A stretch of 64,000 nucleotides of DNA from Deltaproteobacteria bacterium HGW-Deltaproteobacteria-4 (GTDB lineage: Bacteria; Desulfobacterota; Desulfuromonadia; Desulfuromonadales; UBA2197): contig PHAV01000003.1 of NCBI GenBank assembly GCA_002841765.1, positions 62,001 to 126,000 of the forward strand, written 5' to 3'. Under the pieces are notes generated by a model. That model ran no database searches and was not told the DNA's origin. It was given only the letters and a program-made list of their open reading frames with translations. Below, piece after piece: positions 55,199 through 63,200 of this stretch; within the stretch, counting starts at the first letter, position 1, and each line of letters begins with the position of its first letter. The position numbers and the translations under genes were made by a program.

Positions 55199-55711
55199 AT
55201 GAAAAACCCTGAGAGGATTTGCCGAAAATTTATTTTGGTCCTTTGTGTAAGTGTCGCCCTGCTTATGATTTTGGTAAGTCAATCGTCTGCGATGGATAAA
55301 AAGGATATTTATTTCAAAGTGTTTCAGGGCGCGGATTTAGTTCCTCGAGAAAATAATGAGGTAATAGTCTCATGTGATTCATATGATGACCATACGGTAC
55401 GTGATATAGGGGCTGAAGTGTATCCTGATGATGGTAGCTTTCCTCAGCAGGACATGATTTTTGGTGTTTCAGTCCTTTGTCCTAAAAGTCAGGATCGTCT
55501 TGATCCAGTTATTCATATTTATGGTAACCAGTCGGATTTGTGGGAGTGGACAGACCCAACAGATGGTTTACTCGATTTTCATCTGGCAATAGTCTATTGC
55601 GAGAACAAGGAATTTAATTTTACCGCACCCGCTAGTCGAGTCATTTTGGAATGTCTTGATCATGATGTAATTACCGATCAAGTGAAAACAACTGGAAAAA
55701 AACAACGTTAA
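55199..55711 (+). CDS. Small secreted protein of unknown function
   Basis: The 170-residue protein has a signal peptide ending in SSA. ATG 55199 follows GGGAGG at ideal spacing, so the upstream frame from 55184 is not used. The mature part is acidic and beta-rich, with YFKVFQGADLVPRENNEVIVSCDSYDDH and FHLAIVYCENKEF, and four mature-region cysteines that could form disulfides. I recognise no family. Codon use is much more AT-rich than in neighbours, which suggests acquisition or weak selection. It is isolated between two pectate-lyase-like genes on the other strand. Confidence 0.75.
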   Translation: MKNPERICRKFILVLCVSVALLMILVSQSSAMDKKDIYFKVFQGADLVPRENNEVIVSCDSYDDHTVRDIGAEVYPDDGSFPQQDMIFGVSVLCPKSQDRLDPVIHIYGNQSDLWEWTDPTDGLLDFHLAIVYCENKEFNFTAPASRVILECLDHDVITDQVKTTGKKQR

Positions 55712-55794
55712 GATCCTTTTTTTGATCAATGAATATCACTGTTCAGTACGATACTTAAGATTGCTATTTTCGAGAATTGGGTCAAGTTTGTTGA

Positions 55795-55835
55795 ATATAA
55801 AAAATGGCACAAACCTTTCGAGGTTTGTGCCATTT
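55795..55835 (-). terminator. Intrinsic terminator of the Calx-beta/pectate-lyase gene
   Basis: Perfect 15-bp arms (55802-55816 and 55821-55835) enclose a tetraloop. On the minus strand a T-rich tail (TTTTTTATATT) follows directly. It lies 31 bp past the minus-strand stop at 55866 and may also stop plus-strand transcripts from the small secreted gene. Confidence 0.88.
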
Positions 55836-55865
55836 CAGATTAAGCCATTTGATTTTCAGTTGTTT

Positions 55866-58511
55866 TTATAGCCGACCTTCGACTTGTGCTGCCATCTTGT
55901 ACAGAAATTCTTCGATATTGGTGTAGCCATTACCATCATCATCTCCGTTCGGATTGGCCGGCAGCAACGAAGAGAGGCTTCGGCTGGTCATGCTGTTGTA
56001 CTCGGTCGGCCAGCCTCCGGCCTCAGAGATCTTGTTCTTGTGGAAACCGGTACCGTTCCGCACTTCGTCAATAACGCGGGTTTCAGCCGAATCACGGTAA
56101 GCCGGCCATGCCCCGACGTTGCGGAGGACATAATCTTTGACGGTTGATCCCGGCAGGATGGTGGTGCCATCAACAAGTGGGGGCTGAGACACAACAGCGC
56201 TTCCCGTCCCATCGCTGAAGACGTTTCGGGAATAGGGGCCGGTTACCCGGTTGTCGCTCTGGTAGATTTTGCTGCCGACGCCCGTGGCCGCCACGCCGAT
56301 CGCTGCTCCGCCGTAGTTGGCAGAGCCGGTGATAAAATGGTTGCCGATGATGCTGGCAGTCGTCGGTCCGTTGTTCAGACCGAGGGCCATAAATTCCCAC
56401 TGAGCGTTGTAGGACAGGTTGTTGATAACGACGGCATTGACGTCGCGGCTCAGCGAGGGGCTGCGTTCGTGGTTGTGTGCATAAAGATTTTTGACCAGGC
56501 TGATTTTGTTCACCCAGTTAGGGCCCGGCGACGGCGCATATTTGGCACCAACGATCGTCCCGTAACCGTGGCTGCCGAGGCCTTCAGCGACAATACTGTT
56601 GCTCAGCGTAATATCGTACATCGATTTGTCATTGGTCCAGATCGAGGCGACCTCGTCATCAGCCCACATAAAGGTACAATGATCGACGACGACTTTATAT
56701 GCTCCGGAAATGATCCGCATCGAGTGAGTTTCATTTGTTCCGGAGTAATCGCCATAGCGCGCGCGGATATGCTGCATCAGGACGTTGTGGGTTTGGATGG
56801 TGATCCTGCCGCCCGAGATCTGGATCCCTGGGAAGGGGGCGGTCTGGCCGGCAATAGTGACATACGGCTGGGAGATAATCAGATCACTCTGTAATTTGAT
56901 ATGCCCCCCCACTTCGAAGACGATGACTCTTGCCCCGGCGGTGGCAATCGCCGCCCGTAGCGAACCGGCACCGCTGTCGTTGAGGTTGGTTACTTTAATA
57001 ATCTGTCCGCCACGCCCAGCCACAGAGTCCGTACCGAAACCTTCTGCCCCCGGGAAGACCTTGACCGGGCCGGAGACGACGGGTGCTGAAATGTTCACGG
57101 TCACAGTGACAGCGCCTGAGACCTTACTGTTGCCGGCGACGTCATAGGCTTTGGCGGTCAGGCTGTGGCTACCGTTGCTGGCGCTGGAGATCGTCCAGGA
57201 AAAACTGTAGGGAGCGGTGGTGTCGGTGGATTTGAGGGTGGTCCCATCATAAAGTTCGACTTTGCTGACGCCGACGTTGTCTGAAGCCGAGGCGGTGATT
57301 GTCACTGTCTGGGCCGTGGTAAAGGTCGCGGAGTTGGCGGGGCTGGTCAGCGAAACGGTCGGGGCAGTGGTGTCGGCAGAGACGGCGGTAACGGTGTCGT
57401 TATCCTGAATAGTAACGACGGTGGTGGTGATGCTCCCCAGGGCCGCACCACCAGTGGCATTGCTCAGCAGGACATTAAAGGTTTCGTTCCCTTCTACCAA
57501 GGTGTCGTCGACAATGTTGATACTCTGTACCTTGCTCGTTTCACCATCAGCAAAGGTAAGCGTCGTCCAGTCGAAATCCCCGTAATCCTTGGTAAAGGTC
57601 GCGGTGACTCCCTGGGTTTTCCAGTCAATAGTAGCAATACCGGCGCTGCCACCGACACGGTTAATGGTGATGTTGACTTTACCGCCCCCTTCACCGACAG
57701 AATAGTTTGCCGCCGAGAAGGTGAAGGCGCCGGGAGCAGCCACCGCCACAGGGATGTTAACCGTCACAGCAGTTGCAGCAGAAATCTTGACATTGCCGGC
57801 CGCGTCATACGCCTTGGCAGTGAAGCTGTGATTGCCGTTATTCGCACTGGTGATCGCCCAGGCAAAGCTGTAGGGGGCGGTGGTGTCGGTCCCTTTAAGG
57901 GTGGTCCCTTCATAGAGTTCGACTTTGCTGACGCCGACGTTGTCCGTCGCCGAGGCGGCGATGGTCACTGTCTGCGCCGTGGTCAAGGTCGTTGGGTTGG
58001 CGGGGCTGGTCAGCGCAGCGCTCGGGGCAGTGGTATCGATCGCGCTGTTGACCGGGGCAATGTCGTTATCCTGGATGGTGATCACTGAAGTGCTGATTTT
58101 GCCGAGGGTCGTTCCGTAGGTTGGGTTGGAAAGGAGGACTTCGAAGGTCTCGTCCGGTTCGACGACGGTGTCATTAATGATATTGACACTGACGACTTTC
58201 TGCCTTTCGCGGTGTGCGAAGTTCAGAGTTGTTAAGGGAATGTTGACGAAATCACTGCCGGCTGCGGCGGAGATCGGGTTGGTCCGGAAACTGACGGACG
58301 CGGCGCCTGTGCTGCCGCCGACGCGATTGATGGTGATGCTGACTTTGCCTGCATCTTCATCGACAGAGTAGGTTGCCGTCGAGAAGGCGAAGGCGCCGGT
58401 CGCTGCCTGGCTGGCGGGGGCAAAGATCCCCAGCAGTCCGAGGACGACGAAGAGGGTGCAGGTGAGATGTTTGAAGTAGTGTCGAATGTTTGAGCTGTTG
58501 GTTTTTTTCAC
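55866..58511 (-). CDS. Exported Calx-beta / Ig-like / pectate-lyase-like protein under riboswitch control
   Basis: The protein has about 881 residues. I place the start at GTG 58511, which has a perfect AAGGAG 6 bases upstream and gives a clean signal peptide (KKTNSSNIRHYFKHL to ASQA). The open frame up to 58712 crosses the riboswitch and terminator and is not coding. Two units, each a Calx-beta domain followed by an Ig-like domain (SLTSPANSATFTTAQTVT), fill about 37-490. A pectate-lyase-like beta-helix (FPGAEGFGTDSVAGRGG) and a DDDGNGYTNIEE calcium loop fill the rest. It resembles a large adhesin or matrix enzyme. A transcript leader of at least 220 bases holds a GEMM-I aptamer and a terminator, so second-messenger levels should set expression. 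It has a paralogue at 53499. Confidence 0.9.
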   Translation of the reverse strand: MKKTNSSNIRHYFKHLTCTLFVVLGLLGIFAPASQAATGAFAFSTATYSVDEDAGKVSITINRVGGSTGAASVSFRTNPISAAAGSDFVNIPLTTLNFAHRERQKVVSVNIINDTVVEPDETFEVLLSNPTYGTTLGKISTSVITIQDNDIAPVNSAIDTTAPSAALTSPANPTTLTTAQTVTIAASATDNVGVSKVELYEGTTLKGTDTTAPYSFAWAITSANNGNHSFTAKAYDAAGNVKISAATAVTVNIPVAVAAPGAFTFSAANYSVGEGGGKVNITINRVGGSAGIATIDWKTQGVTATFTKDYGDFDWTTLTFADGETSKVQSINIVDDTLVEGNETFNVLLSNATGGAALGSITTTVVTIQDNDTVTAVSADTTAPTVSLTSPANSATFTTAQTVTITASASDNVGVSKVELYDGTTLKSTDTTAPYSFSWTISSASNGSHSLTAKAYDVAGNSKVSGAVTVTVNISAPVVSGPVKVFPGAEGFGTDSVAGRGGQIIKVTNLNDSGAGSLRAAIATAGARVIVFEVGGHIKLQSDLIISQPYVTIAGQTAPFPGIQISGGRITIQTHNVLMQHIRARYGDYSGTNETHSMRIISGAYKVVVDHCTFMWADDEVASIWTNDKSMYDITLSNSIVAEGLGSHGYGTIVGAKYAPSPGPNWVNKISLVKNLYAHNHERSPSLSRDVNAVVINNLSYNAQWEFMALGLNNGPTTASIIGNHFITGSANYGGAAIGVAATGVGSKIYQSDNRVTGPYSRNVFSDGTGSAVVSQPPLVDGTTILPGSTVKDYVLRNVGAWPAYRDSAETRVIDEVRNGTGFHKNKISEAGGWPTEYNSMTSRSLSSLLPANPNGDDDGNGYTNIEEFLYKMAAQVEGRL

Positions 58512-58586
58512 TTTTTTCTCCTTTTTTGCTGTTGCCTGTGTGGCTGGTGGTGCTTTTTGTTTAGTGGTTGAGGAGGACATACCCAC

Positions 58587-58620
58587 AAAAAAAGCCCGTC
58601 TTCTGCGAAAGAAGACGGGC
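58587..58620 (-). terminator. Riboswitch expression-platform terminator
   Basis: On the minus strand, arms 58611-58620 and 58594-58603 pair perfectly over 10 bp around a 7-base loop and are followed by seven T residues (58587-58593). It lies between the aptamer and the GTG start, where it can abort the transcript unless the aptamer state prevents it. Confidence 0.92.
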
Positions 58621-58657
58621 ATTATTGTGGGCAACGAAAAACCGAATAATGCTTCCA

Positions 58658-58740
58658 CATCCTCTTCGGTAGCCCGACTGACCATTTGCATGGCCTCGCG
58701 GCTTTGCGTCACCAGGTTGCCCTGGTTTTGCCTTTTCGGA
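58658..58740 (-). promoter_or_regulatory. GEMM-I riboswitch aptamer (cyclic di-GMP or cGAMP class)
   Basis: Read on the minus strand, the leader shows the conserved GEMM-I core in order: GGCAAAACC, a CCAGG-GCAA-CCTGG hairpin with a GNRA tetraloop, GACGCAAAGCC, GCGA, GGCC, then a GGTCAGTCGGGCTACCG segment, the tetraloop-receptor side. This matches the V. cholerae Vc2-type consensus from memory. It is 38 bp upstream of a perfect terminator. In Geobacter relatives, GEMM-I members sense either c-di-GMP or 3',3'-cGAMP, which differ at the nucleotide numbered 20 in Vc2. My alignment puts G there, favouring c-di-GMP, but a proper alignment is needed. Confidence 0.92.
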
Positions 58741-59217
58741 GATTTTTTTGAACGGACTGTTAAATCATTCGATCCTCTTTTTATATAGTTGGTTGATTGT
58801 ATCTCTATATATTTTTGTTATTGATAGATCATCCTTTTGTTCTATCCACAGTTGTCTTGCTAGTAGCAGGTTGCGTGCCAATATAGCAGGGTGAAAAAAG
58901 TGATACTTTATGGTTGGTTATGGAATATTTTTGTCAAATTCTTGTCAAACTTTGGTTTATTTGTGGGATTTATCTAATTAATGGTTTTTTGTTCTCTCTG
59001 CTATATGCAACAATCCAGTAGTCGGGACTGTTGAAAATATCAATTATTCTAAGCTATTAGTCTGGTGGTTAAATGACGGCGTGAATTGACCAGGGAAATT
59101 GAGGCATAATGTGACAGGTGTGTTGTTGTCACCACATCATTTTTTTCAGTGCTATTTCGGGAAAGTTTCGGGACTGGAGATAGCATTCAGAGCAATAGAG
59201 AGGAAGAGGATTTGTTC
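58741..59217. promoter_or_regulatory. AT-rich divergent intergenic region
   Basis: These 477 bp separate the riboswitch-controlled gene from the hydrolase. The part next to the aptamer should hold that gene's promoter (a TATATA-rich block lies near 58780-58830), but no convincing -35/-10 pair could be fixed. A small inverted repeat with a distant T-run lies near 59110-59148. No ORF was found. Confidence 0.35.
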
Positions 59218-60066
59218 ATGAATAATATTATCATTTACTGCCTGGTCATCCTTGTTCTCTTTTTCTTTGGTTGTGTGCGTGTCAACCAGATGTTCTACTA
59301 CCCCGACCGCACCGTTTATGCTACCCCGAAGGACAGCGGGCTAAGCTTCGAGGAGATCGTCTTTCTAAGCCGGGACGGGACCAAGCTGAACGGGTGGTTC
59401 ATACCGGCGGTGGGTGAAGCACAAGGGACGATCCTCCACCTGCACGGTAATGCCGAGAATATGACCAGCCACTTCGGATTTGTGAACTGGTTGCCGGCCG
59501 CGGGGTTTAATCTCTTCGTCTTTGATTACCGCGGTTACGGCAAATCGGCCGGTCGTCCGCATCGCACCGGGGTCTACGAAGATTCGTGTTCGGCTCTGGC
59601 CTATCTCCGCTCCCGCGACGATATCGATCCGGGCCGGCTTCTTATCCTCGGCCAGAGCCTCGGAGGCGCCCTGGCTCTTGTCGTGGTCGGCGATGGCGAG
59701 CAACAGGGGGTGCGAGCAGTGGTGGCCGAATCCGCTTTCTGCTCCTATCGCAGTATTGTCCGCGACAGCATCGGCAAGATGCCGCTCCTCTCATTCTTCA
59801 AGATCCCTCTGGCGCAAATTCTCATCAGTGACGAACTCAGCCCTGCTGATTATGTCAGCAGGATCGCGCCGATCCCCTTGCTCCTTATCCATGGCACCCA
59901 GGACGAAATCATCCCTTTCCGTCATGCCGAGCTTCTTCTGGAGCGGGCCAGGGAACCGAAGACCCTCTGGCGGATCGAAGGAGGGGATCACACCCCCGCT
60001 TTTGCCTCCCCAGACTCCCCTTATCGCCGGCAGTTAGTGGAGTTCTTTGTTGCGGCCTTGCGTTAA
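59218..60066 (+). CDS. Alpha/beta-hydrolase lipoprotein
   Basis: The protein has 282 residues. ATG 59218 follows AGAGGA, preferred to the one at 59149. The signal segment ends in FFFGC, a lipobox-like site, so it is probably a lipoprotein. The hydrolase fold shows the oxyanion strand ILHLHGNAEN, nucleophile GQSLGG, acid in HGTQDEIIP and the His in GGDHTPAF. It is a predicted periplasmic serine esterase or amidase (BEM46/YfhR-like). It stands alone and has no clear link to its neighbours. Confidence 0.9.
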   Translation: MNNIIIYCLVILVLFFFGCVRVNQMFYYPDRTVYATPKDSGLSFEEIVFLSRDGTKLNGWFIPAVGEAQGTILHLHGNAENMTSHFGFVNWLPAAGFNLFVFDYRGYGKSAGRPHRTGVYEDSCSALAYLRSRDDIDPGRLLILGQSLGGALALVVVGDGEQQGVRAVVAESAFCSYRSIVRDSIGKMPLLSFFKIPLAQILISDELSPADYVSRIAPIPLLLIHGTQDEIIPFRHAELLLERAREPKTLWRIEGGDHTPAFASPDSPYRRQLVEFFVAALR

Positions 60067-60233
60067 ATCTGCGCCGATGCGTCGTGCCAGCGCCAGAGGC
60101 GTCTGCCGCCCGGATTCAAGGTCACAGGATTAAGGGAATTTTTCTCCTGGTCTTGTCGACCTTTCGGCCCTCTGCTATAACTCACAGCAGAAAATAAGAG
60201 TGTCAATTCACAGAACCCCACAACGGAGCTTCC

Positions 60234-63200
60234 ATGAAGAGAATCGATCCGGATCCTTCCGGTCTCGTCCCCCGGGAACGGGACGCCTGTGCCATCATCG
60301 CTTACATCAACAAGAGCGGTCGGCCCACGCACGGTAATGTGCAGCGAACGATCGAGGCGCTGATCAAGATGGGGCACCGCGCCGGCGAGATCAATGGCGA
60401 GGGCGATGGCTGCGGCCTCCTCACCGATATCCCCCGTATCCTGTGGCAGGAGATCCTGAACCATGCCGGGCAGCGAGCGGAGCTGGCGGACGATCCCGGC
60501 TTTGCCGTCGGCCATTTTCTTCTCAATCGCGAAGATTTGAACACCCGGCCCCAGTTGCAGGATAGTATCCTCGCCCGCATCCGTGCCGCCGGGCTGGAGG
60601 TGCTGGTCGAGCGGCCGGCACCGGTGCGCAGCGAAGTCCTCGCCACCCGCGCCCGGGCGGGCGAGCCACTACTTTGGCAAGTGGCGCTGCACTGTCCGGA
60701 AGCGAAAACGGCGCCCTGCCGCCTCTTTGCCTTGCAACTTTCTCTGGAAGAGGAATTCCCTATCCAGGTCGCTTCCCTCTCGACGAACGTCGCTGCCTAT
60801 AAGGTGCATGGCGCCCCGGAGATTTTGCCCCGCTACTATCCGGAATTGAAGCGCCGCGAATTTCTTTCCGGCGTCACCATCGGCCACAGCCGTTACTCCA
60901 CCAACACCCTCCCGACCGTCCTCCGTGCCCAGCCCTTCTCCCTGCTCGGTCACAACGGCGAGATCAACACCATTGCCCGCCTGCGTGAAGAAGCGCGGAT
61001 GCTCGGCATCGATCTCCCTTATGGCGGCAGCGATTCGCAGGATCTCAACCGCATCCTGGAGGGGCTGATCTGCCGCTACGGCTTCACCCTCTTCGAAGCG
61101 ATGGAGCTGGTCTTTCCGCCGGTCTTCAGTGTTGTCGAGCGGATGGCCCCCGACTTTCAAGCCATGTACGGCTGGTTCCGCCGTTTCCTCACTGCCAGCG
61201 CCCAGGGACCGGCTGCCATCATTGCCCGCCACAACGATCGCTGCATCTTTAGCGTCGATGCCATGGGGCTTCGCCCTCTTTGGGTCGGGGAGACCGATAA
61301 GGAGATTTTCGCTTCTTCGGAGCTGGGGGTCGTCCCGCACGAAGAGATTCTCAGTGATCCCAAGCCGCTGGCACCGGGAGAGAAGCTCGGGATCAAGCTG
61401 GCTGCCGACCGGGAACCGGTAGTCCTGGCGCATCATGAACTGCGGGATGAAGTCCTCGCCGTCTTCCGCAAGCGGACTGATCTCGCAGCGCAGGCCAGGA
61501 GTCTGGTTAAAGGGGGATTAATAGGGGCAATTCATGAATTGCCCTTACAGGGATGGCAGCGCAGCTCCCGCCTCCTCACCGGGAACCTGATGTCCGCTTT
61601 TGCCTGGAAATCGACAGATGTGCAGAATCTGCGGGAGATGGCAAAAAGTGGTCAGGATCCCATCGCCTCCCTCGGTTACGACGGCCCCCTCGCCCCCCTT
61701 TCCTTGTCGCGGCAGAACCTGGCCGACTACTTCAAGGAACAGGTGGCGGTGGTGACCAATCCGGCCATCGATCGCGAGCGGGAAGCAGAGCACTTCTCCA
61801 CCCGTGTCTTTATCGGTCCGCGGCCAAACTTGCGGGGGACGCTCCAACCGGCGGTGGAGCTGGCCCTGCCGCTCCTCCTCGGCGGGACGCGCCACAGCAG
61901 CGGGGAGGATTTATCCGCCCTTGGCAACCGCTTTGGCACCTGTACTCTGGAGAGTCTGCTGGCCCGGACCGGTGCCAACCGCAGCCGCAGCCTCAGTTGC
62001 ACGATGAAACGGAGTGAATCGCTGCCGGAGGCGCTGGCGCGGCTGACCCAGGAAGCGGTGACGGCCGTGCGGCGCGGGGTGCGCCTTCTCCTTCTCGACG
62101 ACAGCGCCGCCTTTACTCCGACCCAGGCCTTTCTCGACCCCTGCCTGGTGGTGGCGGTGCTGCACAAAGCCCTCAAGGAGACGACAACCAACAACGGCGA
62201 ATCGCTGCGCCGTCGGGTTGCTATTGTTGTCCGCTCCGGGGCGCTGCGTAATCTGCATGATCTGATCTTCGCTTACGGCATGGGGGCCGATGCCCTCTGC
62301 CCTTATTTAATGTGGGAGCAGGCCGCTGAACAGGAAAAGGGCGTCGAGAATCTCCTCGGCGTTCTGGCGCGCGGTCTGGAGAAGGTCATTTCGACCATGG
62401 GCACCCATGAGATCGGCGGCTACGGTAAATATTTCGCCTCCATCGGCCTGTGCAGTCATCTCGCCGCCATCTTCGAAACCCCCAACTTCTGCGGCTCCGG
62501 TACCGGCGGGTTGACGTTGCAACTTCTCGAAGCCGAGAATAAGGGGCGCAGCAGCGTCGCCCGCAGCCGCGACAAGCAGCCGGTTCCGGTGCAGTTTCGT
62601 CTCTACCCGCGCATCTGGAAGATGGTCGGCCAGGTGGCGAAGATGGAGGAGAGCTACGCTGACCTGTCCCGTCTCATCCAGCAGCTGGAGGCGGAGAATC
62701 CGACCGCCATCCGTCATCTTGTCGATCTCCGTTATCAGGAAGAGCTCGCCGTCGATCCTGAAGAGGTCGATACCACAGTAGGGCGCCATGATCTCCCGAT
62801 CCTGCTCTCGGCGATGAGTTTCGGCTCACAGGGAGAGACCCCTTTCCGCATCTACGCCGAGGCGGCACGGCGGCTGAACATCATCTGCATGAACGGCGAA
62901 GGGGGGGAGATTGCCGACATGCTCGGCCAGTATCGCCACAACCGCGGCCAGCAGATCGCTTCTGGCCGCTTCGGGGTGACGATGGAGTACCTCAATTCTG
63001 CCGACATCCTCGAAATCAAGGTCGGACAGGGGGCGAAACCGGGGGAGGGGGGGCATCTCCCCGGCTTCAAGGTGACGGCGAAGATCGCTGCTGCCCGTCA
63101 TGCTACCCCCGGCGTCTCGCTGATTTCACCATCCAACAACCATGATCTTTACTCCATCGAGGATCTTGCCCAGATTATTGAAGAGTTGCGTACCGCCAAC

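Noticed and set aside
55184-55861. Horizontally acquired mobile element
   Set aside because: Composition is unusual but no transposase, integrase, terminal repeats or target duplication were seen.
58512-58712. Longer N-terminus for the Calx-beta protein starting at 58712 or 58580
   Set aside because: The extension is the riboswitch and terminator; GTG 58511 has the only strong ribosome site and a clean signal peptide.
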